Source of the DNA: Staphylospora marina
GTDB taxonomy: Bacteria > Bacillota > Bacilli > Thermoactinomycetales > Thermoactinomycetaceae
Assembly (NCBI RefSeq): GCF_003856495.1
Contig: NZ_CP034118.1
Location: 724,001 to 788,000 of the forward strand
Length of the DNA: 64,000 nt
Reading direction: 5' to 3'
Numbering within the stretch: position 1 is the stretch's first letter; each line of letters begins with the position of its first letter. The position numbers and the translations under genes were made by a program. Shown piece by piece: positions 36,063 through 44,635 of this stretch. A model generated the notes under the pieces. It was not told where the DNA came from. It saw only the letters and a list, made by a program, of their open reading frames with translations, and did no database searches.

Positions 36063-36374
36063 TCAGTCCGCGTTTTCTTCCGGTCGGGAAGGCCGTGGGC
36101 GGTAAAGACGCAGCCGTTTCCATCCGTAATACAGGTTGATCGCGCCCAGCGCGAGAATGAGCAGGATCAGCGTGATGCGGAGCGGGGAAGTGCCCGGAAG
36201 GAAGAATTGCAGGAACCCGATGGACAGAAACATCAGACCCATGTACAGGTTCATGCGGGCCCGGTGCAATCCGCGGGGAGCTCCTTCGCTTCTGCGGGAA
36301 AGGATGCTGTGGTAAAACGTGCCGAAGATCGCCACGCAGATCAAGCTGACGAGAATGATTCCGATCATTTCCAT
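36063..36374 (-). CDS. ytpI: YtpI-family membrane protein
   Basis: ATG 36374 has GGAGGG seven bases upstream. The 103-residue product has three hydrophobic segments (about 4-20, 42-58, 66-82), with RMNLYMGLMFLSIGFLQFF and LILALGAINLYYGWKR, as in the YtpI family. In Bacillus ytpI follows ytoI on the same strand; here it points the opposite way, toward ytoI, and the nanoRNase gene nrnA usually beside it is absent from the window. Confidence 0.8.
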   Translation of the reverse strand: MEMIGIILVSLICVAIFGTFYHSILSRRSEGAPRGLHRARMNLYMGLMFLSIGFLQFFLPGTSPLRITLILLILALGAINLYYGWKRLRLYRPRPSRPEENAD

Positions 36375-36499
36375 GTCTGTTCCCTCCAACTTGTCCTCCT
36401 TCACTCATGATGGCCGATTCGCTCTCTCGTTGCAAGGCGAAACCGTCACGATTTTCCCCGGCATCCATTCACGGGCATCCATTCACGCGTTCCCGTTTG

Positions 36500-37021
36500 T
36501 TATCCCGTTTCCTTGTCGCTGACTTCTTCCACGTCCACCCACAGTTTCATCGTTCCGCGATGAAATGACAGCCATCGGAGATGAACCGCCAGTTTGACCG
36601 GTCGTTCATGGCCCAGCTCGATCCGGCTTTTTTCCAGAGTCATCTCCACCAGTTCCGGGTTGTTGCTGATCCACTCCATCGATTTGTCCAAAAACGGGCT
36701 GAGCCGTTGTTCCAGTTCCGCTTTGGCCGCATCCGAAATGGCGGGTTGATCGCTTCTCACTTCCACGTCGATGTTGCGGATCCGTTCGTCGTCGTCTTCG
36801 TTTCCGCGTTGCCCGAGCTTGGCGATTTGCTCCTGAAGCTTCAGGATTTCCTTTTGTTTTTGGTTGTTGGAATAGTACATCACGTTCCGTTCGCTCAAAT
36901 AGGAATCCACCCTGTGCGCGTACAGAAGCAGAAAGCATCCTCCGCCCAGCATGAATCCGACCAGAAACATGACCCATGATCTCGCGTTGCGTCGGAAGCC
37001 TTCCAGAAAGTCACGCTTCAA
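36500..37021 (-). CDS. ytrI: Sporulation membrane protein YtrI
   Basis: The start is a TTG at 37021 directly after the ytrH stop, with GGGGCAGGGA upstream. The 173-residue product has one N-terminal membrane segment (about 17-36), a predicted coiled coil (MYYSNNQKQKEILKLQEQI, 48-70) and an extracytoplasmic alpha/beta domain. In Bacillus subtilis ytrH and ytrI form a SigE operon needed for efficient sporulation. The three-base gap to ytrH keeps that arrangement. Confidence 0.82.
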   Translation of the reverse strand: MKRDFLEGFRRNARSWVMFLVGFMLGGGCFLLLYAHRVDSYLSERNVMYYSNNQKQKEILKLQEQIAKLGQRGNEDDDERIRNIDVEVRSDQPAISDAAKAELEQRLSPFLDKSMEWISNNPELVEMTLEKSRIELGHERPVKLAVHLRWLSFHRGTMKLWVDVEEVSDKETG

Positions 37022-37024
37022 CGG

Positions 37025-37354
37025 TCATCCCTGCCCCTGCACGAGCCAGCGAATGAGCAGGGTTCCGGTGTGGGCGCCGAGAAAGGCGCTCAGAATGAAC
37101 AGCACCTGCTGGAACGCCTGCATGATCTGCCCGCCCAGGATATTGACTTCAAAGCTTTTGATGGCGTCGAACGTTCCGCCGATGGCCGCCACCATGGCCC
37201 AGATTTTCAGTTGTTGGGCCAGTTGCACCATCTTGAACATGGGATAATCCCCAGAGACAAACGCACCGATTCCTCCGAGAATCGATCCGCCCGTCACCAC
37301 CCCGAGCGCGATCAGAAAATCGAGCAGAAGCGTGGGCCAAAAAGAATCCTGCAT
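37025..37354 (-). CDS. ytrH: Sporulation membrane protein YtrH
   Basis: The 109-residue product starts at an ATG behind AGAGGAGG. It has three membrane segments and the conserved LGGIGAFVSGDYPMFKMVQL and GGTFDAIKSFEVNILGG regions of the YtrH family. It lies divergent from dnaE, as in Bacillus, with a good SigE-type promoter about 40 bases upstream. It probably acts in the mother-cell or forespore membrane with YtrI. Confidence 0.87.
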   Translation of the reverse strand: MQDSFWPTLLLDFLIALGVVTGGSILGGIGAFVSGDYPMFKMVQLAQQLKIWAMVAAIGGTFDAIKSFEVNILGGQIMQAFQQVLFILSAFLGAHTGTLLIRWLVQGQG

Positions 37355-37387
37355 GGTGGCGCCTCCTCTTTCTCGTATCTCATGGCA

Positions 37388-37416
37388 TGTCTATGAGCGA
37401 CGGACGGCGAATATAC
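37388..37416 (-). promoter_or_regulatory. SigE-type promoter of ytrHI
   Basis: On the minus strand GTATATT, 14 bases and CATAGACA fit the SigE pattern (ATATT, 14, CATACAnT) with mismatches only in the second half of the -10. B. subtilis ytrHI is SigE-dependent. Confidence 0.65.
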
Positions 37417-37446
37417 GGGAACACGGAATGACCGGACCACTTCCGG

Positions 37447-37452
37447 TATAAT
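37447..37452 (+). promoter_or_regulatory. -10 element upstream of dnaE
   Basis: A TATAAT lies about 50 bases before the dnaE start without a recognisable -35. Confidence 0.4.
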
Positions 37453-37498
37453 GGGAATCAGAAATCCTGCCCGATGAAGCAGAAAGGACGTCGAAAAG

Positions 37499-40400
37499 AT
37501 GATGCACCCGGCAGACTTTGTTCATCTGCACGTGCATACGGAATACAGTTTGCTGGACGGAGCGGCGCGGATCGGGGACCTGGTCGCCCGGGCCGCACGA
37601 ATGGGCATGAGGGCGCTGGCCGTCACCGATCACGGCGCCATGCACGGAGTGGTTCCGTTTTACAAGGAATGCCTTCGCCACGGGATTCGTCCCGTCATCG
37701 GCTGCGAAGTGTATCTGGCGGAAGGAGACCGAAGGGAAAAACCGCCGCTGAGGGAAAGCCGGATCTATCACCTGTTGTTGCTGGCCGCCACCGACGAAGG
37801 GTACCGCAATCTGATGAAACTGACTTCGGAAGCCCACTTGACGGGATTTCATTACAAGCCGCGCATCGACAAAGAGCTGCTCAGGCGTTATTCGCGCGGG
37901 CTGGTGGCCACCAGTTCGTGTCTGGCGGGGGAAATTCCGCAGGCGATCCTGGCCGGCCGGATGGATGATGCGCGCCGGTTGGTCGGTGAATATGTGGAGA
38001 TTTTCGGGAAAGACTCGTTCTTTTTTGAGTTGCAGGATCACGGATTGCCCGAGCAAATGCGGGTCAATCGCCAATTGATCGAATGGTCCCGGGAATTCGA
38101 CATCCCGTTGATCGCCACCAACGACGTGCACTATGTGGACCGGGAAGATCACGGAATCCACGACTGCCTGCTGTGCATCGGAACGGGAAGAAAACTGGAC
38201 GACCCGGATCGCATGCGTTTTCACGGCGACGGATATTATCTGAAAAGCACCGGGGAAATGGAGCGAGTGTTTGCCCATGTGCCGGATGCGCTTCGGAACA
38301 CGGTGGAGTTGGCCGAGCGTTGCCGGGTGGAAATCCCGCTCGGCGGCCGGCTTCTCCCCCGGTTTCCTCTTCCGGAAGGGACGAACGCCCGCGACTTTCT
38401 GCGGGAGTTGTGTCGACGCGGGGCGGAAAAGAGGTACGGGAAACCGGTTCCGGAAGAAATCTTCAAACGTCTTGAGTATGAACTGTCCGTGATTGACCGG
38501 ATGGACTTCAACGACTATTTTCTGGTGGTTTGGGATTTTGTCCGGTTCGCCCGGAAGCAGGGGATTGCCGTCGGACCGGGACGGGGATCGGCGGCGGGCA
38601 GTCTCGTCTCCTATGTTCTCGGAATCACGGACGTGGATCCGATCCGCTACGGCCTCCTGTTCGAACGCTTTCTCAATCCGGAACGGGTGAGCATGCCCGA
38701 CATCGACATCGACTTCAACTACGAGCGGCGGGATGAAGTGATCCGGTACGTTTCGGAGAAATACGGTCCCGATCGCGTCGCGCAAATCGTCACGTTCGGG
38801 ACGATGGCTCCCCGGGCCGCGGTGCGCGATGTGGGAAGAGTGATGGGCATTCCGTACGGCGAAGTGGACCGGGTGGCCAAGCTGATTCCCGGCTCGCCCG
38901 GCATGACGCTTGAAAAGGCGTTCCGTGCCGAGCCCCGCCTCCGGGAGCTTTCGGACAAGCCCGGACTGGACAAATTGTTCGAGGCGGTCGAAAAAGTGGA
39001 AGGCATGCCCAGGCATGCATCGACGCATGCGGCGGGAGTGGTCATTTCCGGCGTGCCGCTGACCGATCATGTGCCGTTGATGGAAGGAAGCGGCGGCATT
39101 CCGCTCACCCAATATCCGATGGAAGTGCTGGAGGAAATCGGACTTCTGAAGGCCGACTTTCTCGGTTTGCGCAATCTGACGGTGATTGAACGGGCCGTCC
39201 GCCTGATCCGGGAGCACCGCGGGATTCACATTGACATTTCCAAGATCGACCACGATGATCCCGAAACGTTCGCCTTGTTGTCGGCGGGAGACACCACCGG
39301 CGTGTTCCAGATGGAATCCGCGGGAATGAGACGGGTGCTCCGCGAATTGAAGCCCTCTTGTTTCGAAGACGTGATCGCGGTGTTGGCCCTGTACCGTCCG
39401 GGACCCATGGAGCAGATTCCCCGCTTCGTTAGGGCCAAGCACGGCCAGGAGCGCGTGACGTATCCCCATCCGGATCTGGAGGACATTTTGAAAAACACCT
39501 ACGGCATCATCGTCTATCAGGAGCAGATCATGAGAATCGCCTCCAAGATGGCCGGCTTTTCCCTGGGGGAAGCGGATCTTCTCAGGAGGGCCGTTTCCAA
39601 GAAGGACAAGCAGCTTCTCGACCGTCAGAGAACCGCCTTTGTGGAGGGATGCCTCAGGTCCGGATATGACGAGGAAACGGGAAACCGGATTTACGACCTG
39701 ATCGTCCGGTTCGCCGATTACGGATTCAACCGAAGCCATTCGGCCGCTTACGCCGTTCTGGCCTGGCAGACGGCGTGGCTCAAGGCACATTGGCCGCTGG
39801 AATTCATGGCCGCTCTCTTGTCCACGGTGGTGGGCAACCAGGGGAAAATGGCCGAATATGCGGAAGAAGCGAGGCGCATGGGGATTCGCGTGTTGCCTCC
39901 GGACATCAACCGGAGCGGATTCTCTTTCACCGTGGAAGAAGGTGCCATTCGTTTCGGACTGAACGCCGTCAAAAACGTCGGAACCCAGGCGGTGCGGGCC
40001 ATTCTCAAGGCGAGAGAGGAAGACGGTCCGTTCACCCATCTGATGGATGTGTGCCGACGGGTGGATCACCGGATTTGCAATCGCCGCGTCTTGGAAGCGC
40101 TCATCTTGTGCGGAGCGATGGATCCGCTGCCCGGGGAGAGAAACCGTTTGCTCTCGATTCTGGATGAAGTGTTGGAACTCACGGCCGGAGGAGGGGGACG
40201 AAAGGCTCAGGAACAAATCAGCCTGTTTGCCGGTGAAGACGATGATGAGCTGTTCTTCGGGCTGCTGGAAGAGTCCACTGTCACTCCGCTCGGCGAGACG
40301 GAGCGGATGGAAGCCGAACGGGATCATCTGGGGATGTATCTGACCGGCCATCCGTTGGACCGGTATGACTCGAAAATCAGCCGGTGGGCCACCCACCGGA

Positions 40401-40936
40401 TCATCGATCTTCACGGGGCCTCCGACAGGGAGCGGACGGTGGTGGCCGGTCTGATCGTTTCCGTCAAGCGCATCCGCACCCGGCAAAGCGAACCCATGGC
40501 GTTTCTCACGCTCGAAGACCGGACGGGACAGGCGGAGGTGGTGGTTTTTCCGAAGACGCTTTCCTCTGCCGTTCATCTTGTGGACACGGGAAAACCGGTC
40601 CTGGTTCGGGGGACCGTCCAAACCGGTGACGAAGGAGCGAAAATCATTGCCGACCGGTTGGAGGATCTCGCCCGACTCCCGGAACATTCTCCGGATGCCG
40701 CAAAGGAAAAGGCGGTGATCCGAATTTCCGCTGACAGGGAAGAACCCGGGCGACTCGCAAAACTCAAGAACCTCCTGTCCGACAGCGGCGGAGAGCTCCC
40801 CGTCTGGCTGTACTATGAGCGGACCGGCAAGGTTCTGGCACTTCCACCGGAACGATACGGAGCGCGAGAGGACGATGCTTTTCGGATGAAGGTGGAGCGG
40901 CTCATGGGAACAGGCAGCTTCCGCCTGAAAAGATAG
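37499..40936 (+). CDS. dnaE: DNA polymerase III alpha subunit DnaE
   Basis: This replicative polymerase extends RNA primers in Gram-positives alongside PolC. The 1145-residue product has an N-terminal PHP domain (VHLHVHTEYSLLDGAARI, residues about 8-25). The palm holds two catalytic Asp in MPDIDIDFNYERRDE (about 398-406) and a third in LKADFLGLRNLT (about 553). A finger region, helix-hairpin-helix (about 820-870) and C-terminal OB-fold (MAFLTLEDRTGQAEVVVFP) follow. ATG 37499 follows AAAGGACG; the next codon is also ATG. Placement beside ytrHI and malic enzyme matches Bacillus. Confidence 0.97.
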   Translation: MMHPADFVHLHVHTEYSLLDGAARIGDLVARAARMGMRALAVTDHGAMHGVVPFYKECLRHGIRPVIGCEVYLAEGDRREKPPLRESRIYHLLLLAATDEGYRNLMKLTSEAHLTGFHYKPRIDKELLRRYSRGLVATSSCLAGEIPQAILAGRMDDARRLVGEYVEIFGKDSFFFELQDHGLPEQMRVNRQLIEWSREFDIPLIATNDVHYVDREDHGIHDCLLCIGTGRKLDDPDRMRFHGDGYYLKSTGEMERVFAHVPDALRNTVELAERCRVEIPLGGRLLPRFPLPEGTNARDFLRELCRRGAEKRYGKPVPEEIFKRLEYELSVIDRMDFNDYFLVVWDFVRFARKQGIAVGPGRGSAAGSLVSYVLGITDVDPIRYGLLFERFLNPERVSMPDIDIDFNYERRDEVIRYVSEKYGPDRVAQIVTFGTMAPRAAVRDVGRVMGIPYGEVDRVAKLIPGSPGMTLEKAFRAEPRLRELSDKPGLDKLFEAVEKVEGMPRHASTHAAGVVISGVPLTDHVPLMEGSGGIPLTQYPMEVLEEIGLLKADFLGLRNLTVIERAVRLIREHRGIHIDISKIDHDDPETFALLSAGDTTGVFQMESAGMRRVLRELKPSCFEDVIAVLALYRPGPMEQIPRFVRAKHGQERVTYPHPDLEDILKNTYGIIVYQEQIMRIASKMAGFSLGEADLLRRAVSKKDKQLLDRQRTAFVEGCLRSGYDEETGNRIYDLIVRFADYGFNRSHSAAYAVLAWQTAWLKAHWPLEFMAALLSTVVGNQGKMAEYAEEARRMGIRVLPPDINRSGFSFTVEEGAIRFGLNAVKNVGTQAVRAILKAREEDGPFTHLMDVCRRVDHRICNRRVLEALILCGAMDPLPGERNRLLSILDEVLELTAGGGGRKAQEQISLFAGEDDDELFFGLLEESTVTPLGETERMEAERDHLGMYLTGHPLDRYDSKISRWATHRIIDLHGASDRERTVVAGLIVSVKRIRTRQSEPMAFLTLEDRTGQAEVVVFPKTLSSAVHLVDTGKPVLVRGTVQTGDEGAKIIADRLEDLARLPEHSPDAAKEKAVIRISADREEPGRLAKLKNLLSDSGGELPVWLYYERTGKVLALPPERYGAREDDAFRMKVERLMGTGSFRLKR

Positions 40937-41000
40937 CCCCGTCATCGACCGGGGCGGCGCCCGACGTCCGGGCGGACCCGGGCGAAAGGGACACAAGGCT

Positions 41001-41062
41001 GCGCTTGACAACCTCCTTTGCGGCGGTCATCAAGGCCATCGCAAAGGAGGTTTTTCAAGCGC
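41001..41062 (+). terminator. Long terminator hairpin after dnaE
   Basis: GCGCTTGA/TCAAGCGC outside and AACCTCCTTTGCG/CGCAAAGGAGGTT inside give about 21 pairs with an 17-base loop; the inner stem is followed by TTTTC. The arm CCTCCTTT is also an anti-ribosome-site sequence. Confidence 0.75.
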
Positions 41063-41213
41063 AAGGGGTTGTCGGTGACGGGTTGATGGCGGAATGGAGC
41101 GAGGAAACGTCAACGCACGGGGCGGCATGAGGATGTTCGACATGTTTCGGTGTTCATCGGCATATACTGATTTCATACCCGGGCGTCTCCAACGCTTTAC
41201 AGAAGGTGAGATC

Positions 41214-41732
41214 ATGTACTACCAACACTCTCTCAATCTGCTTCGTGAAAGAGGTGTCGAACCGGAAGAGATCGCCCGCATCGTTTATGAGCTTCAGATC
41301 CCCTACAATCCGGATTTGAGCTTGGAAGAATGCTTGGAGAACGTACATGCCGTCCTCAAGAAACGGGAAGTCCAACATGCCGTCATCACCGGGATTTCCA
41401 TCGACATGCTGGCGGAGCGGAAACTGCTCCCGCAGCCGTTTCAGACGATCATGGAAGTGGATGAGCCGCTGTACGGGGTGGATGAGGTGCTGGCTCTCAG
41501 CATCACCAATGTGTACGGCTCGATCGGGTTGACCAGTTTCGGTTATCTGGACAAAAGCAAATTGGGGATCATGCGGAAACTGAACAATCACGACAAGGCC
41601 ATCCACGTGTTTCTGGACGATATCGTGGCCGGCATCGCCGCCGCGGCATCCGCCCGGATTGCCCATCAGCATCCGGATGTCGAGCGATTTTCCGGTGACA
41701 GAAAAACCGCCGTTCGCGACGAAGGGCCGTAA
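41214..41732 (+). CDS. yutG: PgpA-like protein (YutG family)
   Basis: ATG 41214 follows GAAGGTGAG; upstream in-frame ATGs lack sites. The 172-residue product matches the YutG/phosphatidylglycerophosphatase A-related family: ITNVYGSIGLTSFGYLDK, IMRKLNNHD, and the closing motif HVFLDDIVAGIAAAASARIA. PgpA dephosphorylates phosphatidylglycerol phosphate, but the YutG branch is soluble-looking and of uncertain activity. No operon partner is visible. Confidence 0.82.
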   Translation: MYYQHSLNLLRERGVEPEEIARIVYELQIPYNPDLSLEECLENVHAVLKKREVQHAVITGISIDMLAERKLLPQPFQTIMEVDEPLYGVDEVLALSITNVYGSIGLTSFGYLDKSKLGIMRKLNNHDKAIHVFLDDIVAGIAAAASARIAHQHPDVERFSGDRKTAVRDEGP

Positions 41733-41837
41733 GCGGAAGAAACGATCGGACAAAGCCATTTCGTGCAGGCCATCCGTGAACGGTACGGGACTTTCAAAAG
41801 CGGAACATGACCGGCCTCTTGCCGGATCGGGATTTGC

Positions 41838-41869
41838 AAGCTTTCTGCCGAAATCGGCAGGCTTTTTTT
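41838..41869 (+). terminator. Terminator after the yutG-like gene
   Basis: CTGCCG and CGGCAG pair around AAAT with flanking AAGC/GCTT, followed by seven T. The rest of 41733-42020 shows no gene. Confidence 0.78.
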
Positions 41870-42020
41870 GTGTTTCCGGCAAAATGATGAAAGAAATACA
41901 GATAAAGGGGGAAGATGGCGGGTGCGGCCGTAACCGGGATTTCCGTTTGTTCGTCGGACACAGGTTTGACTTTCGCGTCATCTGAGACAAAAGACGAGGA
42001 AGAACAGGGGAGGAGAAAAG

Positions 42021-42416
42021 ATGACCCGGATTCTGAAAACATGCATGGCTTCCACGGTGGTGGTGTTCATGGGGACACTGACGGCCTGTATCGGCGGGGA
42101 CGCCGGCACGTATGCCGGTACGGGGGTGATGTGGGATGCCGAGTATCGTTATCAAATCCAGGGTGAGCGAGGCCAGGAAACGGTGATCCTCCATTTCAAG
42201 GGGGAACACCGGGACGCGGTGGGACCCGTGAAATTCCGGTTGAAACAGGACAACGAAGTGGTGGGAGAGGAGCAAATCCACCTGAATGAAAACGGAAAAG
42301 GCGAATACACGTTTTATTCGGACATTCCGGAGGAACCGCAAGGGGCTCTCAAACTGGAAGTGGAATGGAACAAAAAGAAGGAAACGGTTCCTCTGAAACC
42401 CGCGGGACATTCCTGA
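42021..42416 (+). CDS. Small lipoprotein of unknown function
   Basis: ATG 42021 follows GGGGAGGAG. The 131-residue product has a lipoprotein signal peptide with lipobox LTAC (Cys23). The mature part starts IGGDAGTYAGTGVMWDAEY and looks like a single immunoglobulin-like beta-domain (VILHFKGEHRDAVGPVKFRL). Family not recognised. It appears monocistronic; the region to the next promoter (42417-42547) shows no further gene. Confidence 0.75.
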   Translation: MTRILKTCMASTVVVFMGTLTACIGGDAGTYAGTGVMWDAEYRYQIQGERGQETVILHFKGEHRDAVGPVKFRLKQDNEVVGEEQIHLNENGKGEYTFYSDIPEEPQGALKLEVEWNKKKETVPLKPAGHS

Positions 42417-42547
42417 GTGATGCTTCCATGTGAAGATCGAGTGCCCGGGCTTTTTCTGAAAATCCGACTGCTTGGTTGCCGTTCTCCCGTTTCCTTCCGC
42501 CCCCCGGACTTCGGGGGATGCGGGGAAACGGAGACCGGCGGGCAAGT

Positions 42548-42575
42548 TTGCCGAATGGTCATCATCTGATATAAT
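42548..42575 (+). promoter_or_regulatory. SigA-type promoter of the malic enzyme gene
   Basis: TTGCCG and TATAAT are spaced by 16 bases. The likely start point (about 42582) falls at the edge of the palindrome at 42585-42599. Confidence 0.65.
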
Positions 42576-42584
42576 ATTACCATT

Positions 42585-42599
42585 GGTGGTCTGACCACC
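42585..42599 (+). promoter_or_regulatory. Likely FadR/GntR-type operator
   Basis: GGTGGTC-T-GACCACC is a perfect 7-1-7 palindrome. Its core TGGTCTGACCA has the TGGTnnnACCA form used by FadR/PdhR/LldR-type regulators. It lies just after the expected start point, a repressor position, and a FadR-family gene follows the malic enzyme gene. Confidence 0.6.
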
Positions 42600-42621
42600 G
42601 ATGACAAAGGGGCGAATCCAT

Positions 42622-43869
42622 TTGTCTCAATGGAGAGAGGAAGCACTGAAGCTTCACCGTTCGAAACGGGGAAAACTGACGGTGGAACCGAAAGTACCGG
42701 TCAAAGGCGAACGGGACCTGAGTCTGGCCTATTCTCCCGGGGTGGCAGATCCATGCCGGGAAATTCACATGCACCCGGAATCGATTTACGAATACACCAT
42801 CAAGGGAAATCTGGTCGCAGTCGTGACCGACGGTTCGGCCGTGCTTGGACTCGGCAACATCGGTCCGGGGGCGGCCTTGCCGGTGATGGAAGGGAAAGCC
42901 GTCCTGTTCAAGGCGTTTGCGGGAGTGGATGCATTCCCGATTTGCCTGGACACCAGAGATGTGGACAAGATCGTGGAGACCGTGAAGCTTCTTTCTCCGA
43001 CATTCGGCGGCGTCAACTTGGAGGATATCGCCGCTCCCTCGTGTTTTGAGATTGAAGAACGATTGAAAAAGGAGCTGGACATTCCCGTTTTTCATGACGA
43101 TCAGCACGGCACGGCCATCGTGACGTTGGCGGGGTTGATCAATGCGCTGAAAGTGGTCGGAAAACGGCTCCACGAAGTTCGCGTGGTGATCAACGGTGCC
43201 GGCGCGGCCGGGATCGCCGTGATCAGGCTGCTTCATCGCATGGGAGTTCGTGACATCGTCATGTGTGACACGGGAGGTGCCATTTATGAGGGCCGCCCGT
43301 CCGGCATGAATTCCGTCAAGGAACAGATCGCGTCGATCACCAATCGGGACCGCCTGAAAGGCGGCTTGGAAGACGTGATCCGCGGCGCGGATGTGTTCAT
43401 CGGTGTTTCGGCCGCCGGTGCGCTCACGCCGGAAATGGTCCGGTCGATGAACAGGGATCCGGTGATTTTCGCGATGGCGAATCCGGTCCCCGAAATCATG
43501 CCCGACGTTGCCCGGGCTGCGGGAGCGGCCGTCGTGGGAACGGGGCGTTCCGATTTTCCCAATCAGGTGAACAATGTATTGGCGTTTCCGGGAATCTTTC
43601 GAGGGGCGCTTGACGTGAGAGCCCGCTCGATCAATGAGGAGATGAAAATCGCCGCTGCCCATGCCATCGCCGGGTTGGTCGGTGAGGATGAATTGCGCCG
43701 GGATTACGTGATTCCCAAGCCTTTTGATCCGCGCGTGGCTCCGGCGGTGTCCGCCGCGGTGGCCAAGGCTGCGATGGAGACGAAAGCGGCGAGGATTCAG
43801 GTGGATCCGCGGGATGTGTACGAGAAGACGATGCGTCTTGCGGTGACTTGCGGCATGGCGGCGACATGA
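42622..43869 (+). CDS. ytsJ: NAD(P)-dependent malic enzyme (YtsJ-like)
   Basis: The enzyme oxidatively decarboxylates malate to pyruvate. The start is taken as the TTG at 42622 with AAAGGGG nine bases upstream, giving M-S-Q-W-R-E-E-A as in Bacillus YtsJ; ATG 42601 lies before the site. The 415-residue product shows LSLAYSPGVADPCREI, the catalytic region TIKGNLVAVVTDGSAVLGLG, FHDDQHGTAIVTLAGL, the Rossmann motif INGAGAAGIAVIRLL and VPEIMPDVARAAGA. It is probably co-transcribed with the FadR-type gene and accDA. Cofactor preference cannot be judged. Confidence 0.95.
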   Translation: MSQWREEALKLHRSKRGKLTVEPKVPVKGERDLSLAYSPGVADPCREIHMHPESIYEYTIKGNLVAVVTDGSAVLGLGNIGPGAALPVMEGKAVLFKAFAGVDAFPICLDTRDVDKIVETVKLLSPTFGGVNLEDIAAPSCFEIEERLKKELDIPVFHDDQHGTAIVTLAGLINALKVVGKRLHEVRVVINGAGAAGIAVIRLLHRMGVRDIVMCDTGGAIYEGRPSGMNSVKEQIASITNRDRLKGGLEDVIRGADVFIGVSAAGALTPEMVRSMNRDPVIFAMANPVPEIMPDVARAAGAAVVGTGRSDFPNQVNNVLAFPGIFRGALDVRARSINEEMKIAAAHAIAGLVGEDELRRDYVIPKPFDPRVAPAVSAAVAKAAMETKAARIQVDPRDVYEKTMRLAVTCGMAAT

Positions 43870-43885
43870 GGGTGAAGGGGCAGGA

Positions 43886-44623
43886 ATGAAGGCAGAGACC
43901 GGGAAATTTCACGAGATCTTTGTCGGTATTCAAAAACTCATCGAAACGGACGGGCTTCGACCGGGGGACAGGCTTCCGTCCGAGCGGGAACTTTCCGAAC
44001 GGCTCCGGGCGGGGAGATCCACCGTCCGCGAAGTGCTTCGTTCGCTGGAATTGCTGGGATTGATCAGCACACGCAGGGGAGAAGGCACTTATCTTGAATC
44101 TTATCACGCACATCATTTGGTCCATCTTCTGGCCGGATTCATCCTGCGCGATGCCGGATCTAGGAAAGACCTGTCGGAGATGAGAATCCTGCTGGAGTCG
44201 GGAGCGGTCAGGATGGCTCTCCGCAAGTCCGGCCCCCGGATCGCCCGTGAGCTGCGCGCGAAGCTTCAAACCCTGAAAAAGACCGTGCAAAGCGGAGAAT
44301 TCCCGGCCTCGGCCGTCCGCGATTTTCACATGAGTCTCATCCGACTCGCGGACAATTACCTGCTCACCCGAACCTGGGTTCCGCTCACGCACTTTGAAGA
44401 AGCAGCCATGCCGAGAATCTGGGATGCTCAGGAGATTGCACGCAGGCTGGATCTCTACGGGCGGTTGGTGGAGGCGATGGAAGCCTCCGAGGAAGAGAAG
44501 GCCGTGCGGATCTTGGAAGAAGTGCTGGCGGCGGAGGGACAAGACGCCGGGAACGGAGTGGCCCGGACCGTTTCCGCCGTTTTGGGAACCCCGTCGCCTT
44601 CCGGAAAAAACAACGACGGATGA
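43886..44623 (+). CDS. FadR-family GntR transcriptional regulator
   Basis: The 245-residue product has an N-terminal winged HTH (GLRPGDRLPSERELSERLRA, then GRSTVREVLRSLELLGLI, about 24-62) and an all-helical FCD effector domain (about 85-225) with the likely metal-binding RDFHMSLIRLADN. ATG 43886 follows GGGGCAGGA, 16 bases after the malic enzyme stop. It probably controls the malic enzyme/acc cluster through the palindrome at 42585-42599; the effector may be an organic acid or acyl-CoA, not shown by the sequence. Confidence 0.9.
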   Translation: MKAETGKFHEIFVGIQKLIETDGLRPGDRLPSERELSERLRAGRSTVREVLRSLELLGLISTRRGEGTYLESYHAHHLVHLLAGFILRDAGSRKDLSEMRILLESGAVRMALRKSGPRIARELRAKLQTLKKTVQSGEFPASAVRDFHMSLIRLADNYLLTRTWVPLTHFEEAAMPRIWDAQEIARRLDLYGRLVEAMEASEEEKAVRILEEVLAAEGQDAGNGVARTVSAVLGTPSPSGKNNDG

Positions 44624-44635
44624 CGAGGTGTTACC

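Noticed and set aside
37391-41011. 1206-codon open frame on the minus strand opposite dnaE
   Set aside because: It is the complement of a confidently identified dnaE gene, has no family motif and overlaps ytrH start signals; GC-rich codons leave few stops on the opposite strand.
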